Below are positions 37,101-49,173 of a stretch of DNA of 64,000 nt, piece after piece. The first letter of the stretch is position 1, and every line of letters starts with the position of its first letter. The DNA is from Toxoplasma gondii ME49 (taxonomy: Eukaryota > Apicomplexa > Conoidasida > Eucoccidiorida > Sarcocystidae), in NCBI RefSeq assembly GCF_000006565.2, contig NC_031477.1:5108183-5172182 (forward strand). Reading direction: 5' to 3'. Under the pieces are notes generated by a model that ran no database searches, was not told where the DNA came from, and saw only the letters and a program-made list of their open reading frames with translations. The translations under genes were made by a program, and so were the position numbers.

Positions 37101-37640
37101 TGAGAACCGCCCTTTTTTTCATTCGATTTCGTCCAAATACTCCCACTTCCGAATAGCGCATTCGCACTTCACCGTGGCGGCCTGCACACGAGCTGTCGGT
37201 ACACCCGAAACTGTCGTGGACCTCTTAGACAAAGCGCTTGTGCACGAATCACTCTTCACTTTTCAATTTTTTTTCACGCGGAGTGACCGCTGTATAACTA
37301 AGGAAACGAAGCTACTGAGACGCGGTCTGCCGACATCCCCTCCACTGTGTCTTCCGTTCCCGGTGTCGCTCCTGTTTCCGAACTCTGCCTATACGTTCGC
37401 TAACGGCAGACGCTCACAAATTTTCTCAAGTTACCCGTCGATCTGTCGAATTTTCTGCGGCGGATCGGGCTCTTTCCCCCGCTGTTTACTCTCAACTGTC
37501 CGAGCGGGAGGTCGATCTTGATGCTGGGAACGCACCGGGGGACGTGATGGTACGTTTTCTGCTTTAGGCTGAGCGGCGTCGTTCTGCAGCCCAGTGGTCT
37601 TTTCTTTGTCGGCATCTCAGTCCGTTCCACGCGAAGAATC
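34120..37640. other. Intergenic: 3' flank of the kinase gene and upstream region of the GTPase gene
   Basis: No gene is supportable here. There is a (TA)n tract at 35124-35141. Frames of 100-180 codons at 35944-36267 (plus), 36539-37078 (minus) and 36940-37521 (plus) lack domains, codon-level conviction or splice partners. The first part is likely 3' untranslated sequence of the kinase transcript; the last part is likely promoter and leader of the GTPase gene. Confidence 0.4.
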
Positions 37641-37979
37641 ATGCCTGCCTCGGAACCGGCCGCATCACCCGCAGCTGTACCTTCGTTGAACGCCGTCTTG
37701 TCCACGCCACCCGTCTCGTCTCCCGCTTCGCCCCCTGGAGCGCCGTACTTCCTGGCCGTCGCGGGGGCGGTTTCCTCCTGGTTGATGCTTCTGTGTGTCG
37801 CGCAAGAGCTGCCGTACGACCTCGGCGAGACTCTCGGCGTTCGCTTTCGTCGCTGGCTCCACGCACATCCGGTTCTCTTCGCTCCGTGGACTGCTTTCCT
37901 TCGCTGGCTAGGTCGCAGAAGGCGCCTCGTAGGTCTCGGCGACTTCATTCTCAGAGAACATCTTCGCCTCAGTGGCTGA
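37641..37979 (+). CDS. Possible 112-residue membrane protein, or upstream reading frame of the GTPase gene
   Basis: The ATG has A at -3. The product starts with a Pro/Ala/Ser-rich stretch, then one hydrophobic segment (PYFLAVAGAVSSWLMLLCVA). An amphipathic, Arg/Trp-rich tail follows (LGVRFRRWLHAHPVLF, WLGRRRRLVGLGDFIL). This reads more like protein than the surrounding frames, but no family is recognised. It ends 248 bases before the GTPase ATG and could sit on that gene's 5' leader as an upstream frame that lowers its translation. An overlapping minus-strand frame (37400-37996) is Arg-rich and less convincing. Confidence 0.3.
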   Translation: MPASEPAASPAAVPSLNAVLSTPPVSSPASPPGAPYFLAVAGAVSSWLMLLCVAQELPYDLGETLGVRFRRWLHAHPVLFAPWTAFLRWLGRRRRLVGLGDFILREHLRLSG

Positions 37980-38227
37980 TTCGAAACGGAAAACAACGGA
38001 GTTCTCCGACCCCCTCTTCGTCGCCGTTGTTTCGATTCGCCGGTCGTCTGCGTTGCTTCCTCGCGCGGAGAAAGCAGAGAAAAAGCCTGAGCAAACTACT
38101 AGACGGATGTGTCTTCGTCTAAGCCCAGCAGCCTGGCGACCTGTGGGGCTTTCGTTCGCGTGATCTGTGGTTTCCTGATTCTCGGTCTGTTCTGTTGAGA
38201 ATCAGAAAACGCGTGCACGCTCACAAG

Positions 38228-39381
38228 ATGGAGGGGCTTCTCGCGAGAGTCACCTCCACGCGGCGGACCGCCTCTCCGGCAGGCCCCGCTGGGGGCTCGC
38301 GGATCGCTAGACTCTCTCCGTTCTCTCTATGTCCGTCTCGGCTTTGTCTTGTCTTCGGTGTGGCGCTGCTTCCGCTCCTCATCACTTTCTCTTTGCCGGC
38401 GTCCTTTCATTTTTTGGACTCCGACTCAAGTTTCCCCTTCCCGTTTGTCTGCTCGCTCCTCTCTCCTACTCCGTCGACCTCTTCGGCGTCTCCTGAAGGC
38501 GGAGGCACTGTGTCACAATCCCCTTCCTTCTTCCTTCTTCCGGCCTCTGCGTCTCCTCTCGCTTCAGCCGCGGGACTCGCTGGCGGGGCTGTCGCCCTCG
38601 GCGCCCGCCAGGCGGAGAGTGCGGAGGTGGCGAAGGCCTCGAAGGCAGACAAGGGCGCAAGGAGGAAGAAGAAAATGCCGCCTCGGCTCCTCCAAGTCGT
38701 CCGACCCAACGAACGCCACACTGGTGAGAGACTGGGCATCAGACGGATTCGCCTTTCTTCTCTCCACTGTCTTCTTGTCTGCAGCTTTCCATCGTCCTGG
38801 TCTCGCCCCTCCGCTGCCCCATCTCTGCTCCCCTCACCGTCCTACAGACTGTTAGCTTCTTCGCGCCTTTCTTCGCCCTTTCAGCTTATTTTGCTCGTTT
38901 TCTCTCCCGCGGTTGCTTTCTCTCGCTTTCCCATCTTTGCTGAAGTGTCGCGAATGCATGCGCGAGGATGCGCTGCTTCTGCTGTCTCTGCCTAGGTTTG
39001 GAGATCGACGAAGAGGCACTGGCGTACATCGAGGCAATTCCTGCACCTATCTCGGTTGTGACTGCTGTCGGCTCCATCCACACAGGTTCGGACTTTTCAG
39101 TCGTTTTAGAAAACGCGTCAGTTGTTTTTTTGAAACATGAAGAACGTTTGACGAAGAGAGGCTTGTGGAAGGGAGGAGATGCGACTGGCAGACACCCAGC
39201 GAGAAGAGTAGACAAATGTAGATGAAAGGTGTTAACAGAGCTAGCCGGAGATAGGTGCGGCCAGACAAATCGCTGCTGTTTCTCGGCAGGGGTAGAGAAC
39301 TCGAACGGACATACGCCACATAAGCAGAGAAACAACAGGGTGTATTCAGAAATACACAGGCACACTCCCATACACGTATTA

Positions 39382-39413
<32 letters not shown>

Positions 39414-42400
39414 GTACATACAAATATGCAGATATCTACATGCAAGTCCAGATGTCATGGCCGATACATGTCGGGGGGGAAATGGGGTATGAACGTGAGG
39501 GAACAGAAACGAGGAGCCTCCGCAGATAGATGTGCACAGAGGTGCGTGTGCAGGTTTTTGCGAAAGAACTCTAAACATGATCTTTACACAGTTCAACCGT
39601 TAGTCGGACCACTGAATTTAAAAGGTTTGATTTTCTCTGTCGATGATTCAGGTGCAGATACATGTGTGTCAGTAGATGAGAGAGAAATGTCTTCAGGTTT
39701 CATCTCGTGAGAATGGGGTTCGAGCGCGACACACGCAACCCAATGCGCCGTGGCTCTGTTCGTGGTGACGGTTAACGCGTGGCTCGTTGCATGCAGTTTT
39801 TTTGCGCGAGCATATAGGAGCCGAGACACGATTTCCTCTGTCCCCTCAGCAAATGTGTCTGGTCTTTTTTGCCATTTGTGTTCGAACTTGTGGGGTCATC
39901 GGTGGTGAAGTGTGATGCATTTGTGGCTGTTTAAACTACTTTCAACATCTCCCCTCACCACGTCTGCCTGCCATCTCCCTCGGCTCCGTCTCCAGGCAAG
40001 AGCTTCCTGCTCTCGCAGCTCCTCGCTTTCTCCTACCCTCACGATATCTCCTACGACCCTCTGCCCGACCCTTCTTCGACGAATTCAACTCTTTCCTCTT
40101 CCTCTCCATCATCTCGTCGATTTACGGCTTTCCCGGTGGGATACACAGTTCATCCGGGGACGCAGGGCCTGTCTGTGTGGAGCGAGCCTTTGCGCGTGGA
40201 TCGCCAGACAGGAAGGGTGGTGGTGGAGGAGGAGAAAGGGAAGCAGCGGAAGAGCTCTGTCGGGAAGTCAGAAGTCGAGCAAGTGACGAATGTTCTTCTT
40301 CTCGACACTGAGGGATTCGGCGGCCCAAATGTCACGCGCAGCTACGACCAACTTCTCTACGCCGTCGCTTCTCTAGTCTCCTCGGAAATCCTCTTCACGA
40401 CCATGAAAATGATCGATGCACAAGTCAGTTTCCGGTCTACAGGCAGATGCCACGGACGTCTGTACATTCATTTCAATACCTGTCGACCAACCGATATGCC
40501 TCTGTAAAGATGCGTGTGTGTGTCTCCGTATATTATACAAGCATACATGTTTCTGTCTACATGTGTATCTGTAGGAAGAAGTAGACAGTCCGGGGTCTAC
40601 AGGCAGATGCCACGGATGTTTGTTATCTTCGATCTTTCTACCAATCGCTATGCATCTAAACACTTTCGTATGGGTCTACGTATAATACATATACATATAC
40701 ATATATATATATATATATGTATATTGATACCAAGTAGCACTACGATCATTAGTCTCACAGATGATGGTGGTGTGTACTGTACGCGGCCTCACGCGTAAGA
40801 TTGGGGGAGAGTGTGCGTATTTGTTTGTTCATATATGAAGAAAACTCTTTCTGCGATTGTATCAGAGAAGGTTTTCTGCAGATTTGTGGTCGGCACATTC
40901 ACCCATTTTGCGTGGACGCATTCGAGGTCGGAGGATGTGATTTTTTCCGTGCACCACACAGAGTGGACGCTGTTTTTGTCGCACTGCAGTCATCCGCGAT
41001 CTGTTTTTTAGTCTTCGTGTGTCTGTGGCCACGCATGCGCATGCGTTAGTAAGGAGAGGGGGAGCTTTCGATGTGTGTCTCCTCACTTTTGAATGTAGGA
41101 CTTCCTGCAGTCTTTAAATATGCATGCTCTTTTCCTTTCGAGATGATTCGGTGTCCGACAAGGGTACACCTACTCACGTGTGTGAGAGCCTCCTCCATCG
41201 GGTGCGAGACGCGTATCGTTTTTTTCGCTTGTCTCGTCTCTCTTCTTTCTCTTCTCTCTTTCGTTTCTCCTCTTCGCTCGTCTTCTCTCTTGCTTCTTTT
41301 CTTCCACTTTCGTCTTCTCTGGTCTCCGTAGCTTTGTAGCCGCTTTCTCAGCGGGCGTCTGTCGGGTTTCTCTGCTTCTTTTCTCGGCGTCTGCAGTCCC
41401 TGCAGCTGTTGGAAGACCTGACACGCGACGCGAATTTGTTCAACTTGCGAGCGCATGCACAGTCGGTGAACGCGACTTCCACTCTTCCACAGCACTCCGA
41501 GAAACGCGAGCCGAGCCTCGCGGCTGGGAGTTCCAAGCACCAGCAGTCCGAAGCGTCTTCCGGGCAGGAGAAGAGAGCGCCAGCGGAGGTGGAGCAGAGT
41601 TTAGAGGAGTCTTTCGCAGGTTCTGCCCTCTTCTCCTCCCTCGCCCCCTGCTGTCTCTCCTGGGTCGTCCAGGACTTTGTACAGGTGAGGGTGAGGCCCA
41701 CGGTGTTCTTGCATGCAGGTGACTAGGGAAACGGTTCTCTGCGCGGCAACGAGAAATCCGTTTGCTTCATCAAAGGGTGGAGATGACCGTTCGCTCGCCA
41801 GCAGGTGGGAATCCTCTCCTGTCTCTGTGCATCGACGAGAAGCCGTCTCGTTTTTTCAGTCAGACAAAAGAAGTTGCTTTTGTGTCTCTCGGCCCAGTGC
41901 ATATGCATCGGGGAACACCTCGCGATGACGCGTCCGTGCCTTTGGTCGCGTTTCGCCCCCCGGACGTCTTGCAGGTTCTCTCGCGAGAGCACCGGAGGAG
42001 CTTGGCTCCTCTTTGACGGACATGAGGAGCTGGACAGCAGCTTCGCGGCCTCTACATCTGCTGGGGAAATCCAGAAGGCTTTTGAAGAGATCAGAGAAAC
42101 CACGAGAGAATGGGGCAGATGTTTCAGATCGTTTGTGCCTCAGGACTTGCAGGGGCTGACTGCGATGGAGTGGCTCGATCGCCTCATTGCCACACACCGG
42201 TGGAGTGCCTCGCCAGCAGAAGTCGAGAAGAATTTCTGGAAAGAAAAGCGCGGAGCAGAGAAAAACAAGAAACCCGATGATGACGGCGACAACTCGCTTT
42301 CACACTCGTTGCGGTATGCAAGCCATCATATGCGAGAGAAAGAGAAAAGAGAAAAAACAGAACTTAGAGAAGAGATGAGACCACAAAAGGGAGAGAGACA

Positions 42401-45400
42401 GACGAAAGGAGGAACACAACAGAGCGTGTCTGGGAACCCTAAAGAGGTAGAAGTAAAATGCAGAAGGGACTGTTTTTCTCTCGGTGTCTCCTCTGCCCGT
42501 GCTGCCATATCGAGGCATGTTTCTGGGCACTCCTCCCCTGTACCCTTGCTCTGCCTGTGGCTTCGCAAGCTCTGCGGCTTCCGTGCAGTCGGTCCTCTCC
42601 CCCTGCCCCCCCCCTGCTTGCATCGTCTGCTTTAAGTCACCTCTCCTCGCTTTCGACGACATGCTGCGAAGTGCACTTGGGAAGTTCATTCGCTGAATCT
42701 GTTGTAGAATATTATCTTCCTCTCTCGTTATTTTGCCAGGTCGTTCTACGACTCGATTCACTGCGTGGCGCTGCCGGCACCTTCATCTTCGTCGGAGGCG
42801 CTTCAGCGGCTGGACCTGCTGCCCGTGTCTGAAATGACCCCCGTATATAGGGCGGCCTTCCAGGAGTTCAAGGACTCGCTGCTGAGACGCGTGGCGAACA
42901 ATTTCAAGGCGAAGAATCGTCTTCTTCATCCATCGACAGGGCGTGGAATCCAGGGAGTCTGTGCTCGGCGCACAGGACAGAAAGGCGAGAGCAGTGAGAG
43001 GAGAGAGGACTCAGACGCGCTGTGTGGACGCGAAGAAGGCGCCGAACAGAGAGGAGAAAACGAACACGAAGTCAGCGGAGAGGTTGGAACGGACAAAGAA
43101 GTGACAGACAACCGACGCGGAGGCGTAGGCCGAGTCGCCATGAGCGGAAAGGATGTCGCAGATCTCCTTCGATTTCTCGTCAGAGCGGCCAACCTCAACA
43201 TGTTCGAAAATGTGCAAATCTTCATGAACCACTTCTCCACTGTTCGGGTAGGACACAGACTACACACACCCATATATATATACGCATGTGTAGACATGCA
43301 TGTGCATGCCTACGTAATGGGATGTGTGCGTGTGTACATTTACATATATATATATATATGTGTATATGTGTATATATATGTATATACATAAATATATATG
43401 TATATATGTATATATATATATATATATTATGTGTCCACGTATAGATAGGGAGTCTGAGATTGAGCGCGCTCAGTATTTGTGTATATGCCTGTGTTTGTTG
43501 TATCTTCGATCTCGTTATGTCCGGCTTGTGTGTTCTGTGTATACTGGAGGGACCGAATCGCGTGTGTACGAGTCTCGTGGTTGCGCGCTTCCGGATTGGG
43601 AGCTCGGCAGCGAGGCGCCGTTCTTCGTTTTCACTTCGCTTGTGTTGTTTCGCAGTCGGACTTGGCGAAGAACGACCTCCTGTTGCTTTTCGAAGAAGAC
43701 ATGCGAAGGTTTTTGAACGTGCACCCGCCGGCTCTGCCTCCGCTCTTCTTCTCCTTTGCGGACTCTCTGCGCCAGCGGTTGCTTCAGCAGTGGCAGCAGC
43801 AGATTCGCGGCCAGGAGGGACTGCATGCACAGGACATTCAGCAGCAGCAGCAAGAAGAAATGATCCAACAGTTGAACGAGAAAGTCGAGAAATTCCGAGG
43901 CATGTACGTGGCTCGCGAGACTTGTCATAGACTCAACACTCTATCGACGAAGTGCCGCCTCACCGAGAACCTATGAGAATACCCTGAACGCCCCGTTCGA
44001 AGACATTGAAGCCTAACGACCCTTTCACTTGCAGAACAACTGATGTGAAGCAGAATCTCCACATGTGTAGGAATGAAATGCAACGCTTGTAGCTGTCTTA
44101 ATCAACCCACTGGGGTGGTGATGGACAGGTGGAATTCTTTGCATGCATCCCAGCGACTGAGAAGGGAGATACGGGCGACGAATGCTCCGAAGATATATAC
44201 ATATGTATATAGACAAAGGAATCAATATATATATATATATATGTATATATGCATGTATATGTTTGCGTTGTACAGAGCAGAAGAACAAGTTCGAAGGTAC
44301 TGTCGAGAGTTTTGCGGCAAACGCCTTCACCAAGTTCAACAAGAAATTCAAAAGCAGCAACAGCGTCTCCCTATGGCGCCACAGGCCCTCGCCGAGTGGG
44401 CGATCTACGAGCAGCGGTACGGCTAGGCAGATGAGACACATGGCGCGGTGAAAGAGAAAAAGGAGGGAAGCAAAAGCAAAGGGAGGAGGGAGAGAAAACG
44501 AGAGAAAGGAGAGCGAAAAAAGAGAAGAAAGTGCGGAGAAAAGGACCCATAGAGAGAGACAGACACAAGGAAAAAGGAGACACAGACAAGGGAACTGGAG
44601 AACCAGGTGGAGAAAGGGTGATAAGACAGAAGACAGGCAAGAGAGCGAGGAGACAGGGCGGCAAAATCTCCACGAAGTGAAATCAGAAGAGAGAGACACA
44701 CAGGTTCGTTGGGTTTCGAATAAATTGTTTGTTCATCAGACTGCAAAGGTCGCTTCTGACAGATGAGGTTAACCGGGGAGGTCGGGATTTCGCATCGGCC
44801 GACGTTTGCGAGGAGGAACTGCGAGCGTACGACGAGAAAGTCGAGAACTTGTTCCTTTTTCTGCACAAGGAAAACACGGTTAGTTCTCCATTTCTTCTTT
44901 TTGAAAGAACGCCGACAATGACCACACCTCTCTTTTCACCCGGTTTATCTGACGGAAAAAAAGAAATGTTCTGTATTTGTCGGCGCCGACACAGTTGCTC
45001 TGGTGCAAGGTGAAAGCGTCTTCATCCGTTGTGTTTATGAGCTTACTTCACAGGAGCATTTCTCTGTATAAACGTCCCTACATTTTTAAAAATCTCTCAG
45101 TATTTAAGCGTATGTGTGCGCAGGTATGAAAGTGCTGTTGTCAATTGGTCGTTTGAGCTTTGGAGGTGCAGGTGGACTGGTGGGGAAAGGTAGAAGATGT
45201 TGTGTCTACTCTCTCTCCTTTTCGTTTCGTCGCGTTCTTCTTTTCCTGACACACAGAGACTGCCGGTTCTTCAATGCTTGCAGAAAAAGATAGCGGCCGA
45301 CATGCAGAAGGCGGAAGAGCAGACTGTGGCGTTCTTCGCCGAGCAGCTGAAGCAGCACCCGCTGGAGATGCTTCGACCTCTGGAGGAGTTTCGCGCGCTT

Positions 45401-46119
45401 CTTTTCGAGTGGAAAACTGGCGGTACTTTTTCTGCTCTTTGCATGCATCCATAGGTTCAACGAGGGATCGTTCAGCGAAATGCGCGTTGTTTAGAAGACT
45501 ATATATCTCTACAGTAATGGAACCAGCCGCACAGTGTCTCCTTTTGTGGAATAGGCGTGGTCGAAGCAATCGGAGATCCTCAGAAACGGGAAAGACGTGC
45601 GAGGAACACACCTCTGTGAAACCTTTCTTCTGAATGAAAACAAGACATCTTTTCCCTGCGACAAACACAAGTACGAGGGGTCTGGTGTCTCCTCAAAATA
45701 AACAGCAAGACTGTCTGCATGCGCTTTGTATGGAGAGCGTCCAGCCACATCTACTCACAGAACAAAGCAGGCTTCGAGAGACCTCGAGTTCCCGTGTGCC
45801 TCTATCTCTGCATATCGCGATCTTTGCGTGCAAAATCGTCGATTCTGCGTGCAACTCTTTCGCATGCGGCTGTCCCTCAGCGTGGGAGATTTTCGAACAG
45901 AAGGTGGAAGACCTCCGAGCAGTGCGGCAGATCTACAGCGTGTTTGAGCAGCGACTGACGACGGAGCTGAAGAGATTGGAGCAGCAGAGTCTGCAACACT
46001 GGGACGAGAAATGCACCGAAATTGCATCCGTAGGAGACATTCCGGCGTGACAGCGAGAGGACACACACGACGCAGAGGTTTACGAGGGAATCGGTGAAAG
46101 CAATATATCAAGCATTTGC

Positions 46120-46156
<37 letters not shown>

Positions 46157-49100
46157 TATATATATATAAGTATATATATATATATATACCTATCCATATA
46201 TCCATGTAGATACACATGTGTGTGCACGTAGATGAGTGGCGTGAGAACGTGTGCACACCTGGGGGTCCGCGAGTAGGTCCAGTTTTGCAGCTCGATTTGG
46301 TGGACAGGCGGCGTTTGTTCTGTTGGTGTTTCTTGTTCGTTTGCGTTTGACTTTGTTTAGTGGATTGGTGCTGCGTTCCGGTCCCCAGGACATCCTCCAC
46401 AAGTGGAGCAACACATACAAGGCGGAGGTGATTGCCTCGTTCCCGAAGATTCAGTCTCTCCCCGTCGACGAAGATATTCTGCATGCAGCGTCCCAGAACA
46501 AAATGCAAGACGCGTTGGACGAGATGAACGAGTTGTACTGCGCAAAGACGGCTCCCTGGCAAAAGGTAGAGTGTGCGACTTCTCTGCGTCTGACACACGT
46601 GGCGTGCCGTGCATGCAGCTGCAAAAGTCCGTCGTGTGTATGGACACAAGGTGCGCGCGGCTTGGGAATTGCCCGTGGGTCGCTGGCTGTTCTGAAGAAG
46701 CACTCGCAGTGAACTTGAGAGACCGAATAATGCGTCGAGAGGGGTGTCGCTGTGACAACCATGTTGGTGTAGCTTCTTCTCAAATGTTGCTAGGAGTGCG
46801 GCTTGTCGAAAGCCACAGTCCCGTTTGGATTTTGGCAATGTATTCATGCGACATAGAGGTAAAGGACATTCCGGCATAAGACATGTAACGGTAGTCACTT
46901 GACAGTCGCCGGGATGCGTAAAATTGGGTTTCATACAAAACTCGTCGGTCCCGACAGACGTAGAGGCTGTTTTCGCGCCCGGCTTTTTCCGTGCTGGTGT
47001 CTCAGGTGGCTAGCCAACTGAAGGAAGTGATGCTCGAGAGACAGAAAGAGCTTGAGATGCAGAACGTGGAGGCGATCAAGACAAACTGCAAAGAACCTTT
47101 GGACAAGCTTCTGAAGAAGCTGCGAGTAAGCGCGCATCTTCAGTGCAATCGCAAGGCCGTTCTCCACTACCAAGCGCACGCATGCATGTCTTTCTGTTGC
47201 TTCAGCTGCACGCTTCTCTCTTGTGTTTTCGAGTCACCGAGATGTTGAGAGGCAAGGAGTCGATGTAGTTGAACAGATACCAGGTAGTAACGAGTGGAAG
47301 AAGAACGTGCTTCCGAGGGGGACGACGAGAGTGATTTCATATTGCTCTTTTTCCATTTGTGTCGTACGTACTACAGTGTCTGTGTTTATTCGATTGGAGT
47401 TACACATTTCTGGATCGTGGAGGTCTCTCGGCTGTGGTGCGGCCGTTTTCGACGGTTTTCCTGCAGACGCAGACTCTCAGAATTTCCTTGCAGACATGTG
47501 CTGGTCATTCGTTTTCCGAGGCAGAGAATACGTTGTTTCTGTGCACTGTGCCGTTGGATGACTATGAAGCACTCATTTGTATCATAACATTAAAGCCCCG
47601 TTGCTTGCCGTCCTCTTTCTTTTCTTTCCCTTCGCGTGTAGCCTGAAGCAGAGAGTCGATACTTTTGGACCACGTTCGTTTCTCTTGCTCGGCGAGAAGC
47701 GTTGGCAGTTCTTTCGTCCCAGAATGCTCAGACGCGAGCTACGGTTCTCCTCTCGGAGCGTCTGGTGAATCGTGTGACAGAGCACTGGCTGGAGACAGAT
47801 GTCAGAGCGACTTACGCGGACACCATATGGCGGAACATGGTTAATCTGTGTGAGCAGGTAAGGAAGAAAGGAGGCACGTTGCAACAAGGGAGGAGGGGGA
47901 GGGCAGTTGTCACTCTTGACGCAACCTGGGAGTGCCCATTCTTTCGGTTTTCACGGACGCTGGTGAATGCCGTCAGAAAGGCAAGAACGTGAGGAGAATC
48001 AGCAGCGAAAGAAGGAAAAACGCGGATCGGTTGGTGGGCATGAATGCCTGTCTAGAGAAAGCGGGTATGACCTTTCAGGGAGCCGGGAAGACTGGTTTCT
48101 TGTGCACGGTATCCGTGTGAGGTGACGCTGAAGGGGGAGCAATGCAAGCGCTAGCCGCAACGCGAGGTTGGCGCAGCATGGTTCATTGTTTCTCGTATTT
48201 GTGGCTATCTCACTCTCACGCCGTTTTCTGCATTGTGTGTTTGTCTCCAGATCGCGGGAGGAATTATTGGAATCGGAGGCTTAATCGTATTCAGCACATA
48301 CAATATTTGGATGGGAGTCGGCATGATGGCGGTGGGGGCCTGGCTGCTCTTCGGCATTCTGACTCTCATCGGCTGGATGAGGGGAGCCTTCAAATTCACC
48401 GTAAGAACAAATTTGAAAGAACTGTCTTTGTGTGGGAATGGAGGTGGGAGATAGGGAACACGCTGGTACGCTTTTCACGGCGCACAAGTGATGAACGAGG
48501 CTCAATGCGTTTCGTTGTAAAAGCCAAAATTTCCCTTGATGAGTAAAGTGTGTTCTTTTGCGTTTGCCTTCCATTCTGTGTTTCACACTTTTCCGTTGCT
48601 CTACAGGTCCAGGGTTTGTGGCACGGCCTACAAGACAGAGTCGGACTGGAGGCAGCTGTCGGTATCTTCTTCATTACCGCAGCGATAGTTGGTGCTAGCG
48701 GCTTCCGATGGTTCTCGATACGAAAGGCTAGGACTGTCGCGTATGCGGCTGGTCCCCAAGCGTACCAGACAAACCCAATAAGTAAGCCACGTTACCATGC
48801 CGGCACGCGGTCCTGGACGTTGCTTTCATCCCCCGGAGAATATTGCTGGCAGTGACGCTGGCCGGCGGCGGCGCTGTTAAGGAAACGAGCCCGAAGATTC
48901 AGACTCTCGAAAGAGGAGCTTCCCACATTCGGCGTAAGCTGTTACGTGTGCGGTTCTGCAGGCATGTCCCGACCTTGTTCTGTCGACCCGGTTGCGTACG
49001 GTATGGCCCCTGGCCTATCTCGAGCGTCCCAGTCGTCCGTGCCACAGCAGATGGAATTTCCTACTCCTCTCGGGGTAAGGTCGTCGGCAGCACCGAGCTC

Positions 49101-49173
49101 CTCCATGATGTATGACTCTATATTTCCTGACGCAGAACGAAAGAGCCGTTACTCAACAGCGTATGTAGGTTGA
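38228..49173 (+). CDS. GBP/atlastin-like dynamin-superfamily GTPase with N- and C-terminal membrane segments
   Basis: Seventeen exons: 38228-38723, 38996-39085, 39996-40423, 41397-41684, 41988-42313, 42740-43247, 43656-43903, 44276-44416, 44740-44878, 45284-45422, 45881-46029, 46389-46565, 47006-47125, 47642-47857, 48251-48400, 48607-48781 and 48962-49173. All phases close, giving 1,333 residues. A hydrophobic segment lies at residues 39-60. The GBP-type G domain has the P-loop GSIHTGKS (about 191-198, split by an intron), the switch region [10 protein letters not shown], and DTEG at 299-302. WVVQDF (about 427-432) stands where GBPs have an Arg-Asp G4 motif. A downstream HCVALPAP block matches the GBP fold. 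A helical region of about 600 residues follows, then hydrophobic segments in 1156-1196 and 1219-1240 and a polar tail. The family binds and hydrolyses GTP to remodel membranes. The least certain junction is the exon 5 acceptor (41987). The ATG context CACAAGATGG is good. Confidence 0.88.
39381..39413. repeat. (TA)n microsatellite in intron 2 of the GTPase gene
   Basis: A TA run interrupted once by TG, within the long intron that precedes the P-loop lysine exon. Confidence 0.7.
40430..40695. repeat. Tandem duplication in intron 3 of the GTPase gene, with adjacent TA tract
   Basis: A unit starting GGTCTACAGGCAGATGCCAC at about 40435 recurs at about 40593, a period near 157 bases. In each unit the shared block is followed by a diverged but alignable stretch ending TATAATAC or TATTATAC. 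The second unit runs into a TA tract at 40700-40719. The first copy begins only about ten bases after the exon 3 donor. Confidence 0.65.
43337..43426. repeat. Compound TA/TATG microsatellite in intron 6 of the GTPase gene
   Basis: About 90 bases of TATATG and TATATA units follow an alternating ATGCATG-rich segment. Confidence 0.75.
44440..44700 (+). repeat. Polypurine tract in intron 8 of the GTPase gene
   Basis: About 260 bases of plus-strand GA-rich sequence start shortly after the donor at 44416, as in intron 1 of the CDK11-type gene. Confidence 0.55.
46122..46188. repeat. Long (TA)n tract in intron 11 of the GTPase gene
   Basis: Nearly 70 bases of TA repeats with two single-base interruptions, one of the longest dinucleotide tracts in the window. 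Probably polymorphic. Confidence 0.8.

Noticed and set aside
36539..37521. Overlapping frames of about 180-190 codons on both strands upstream of the GTPase gene
   Set aside because: No domain or signal, no convincing splice partners, and similar openness on both strands.
39716..39730. GGTTCGAGC resembling a tRNA T-arm
   Set aside because: No matching A box, acceptor stem or anticodon arm at the right spacing. No tRNA could be supported anywhere in the window.
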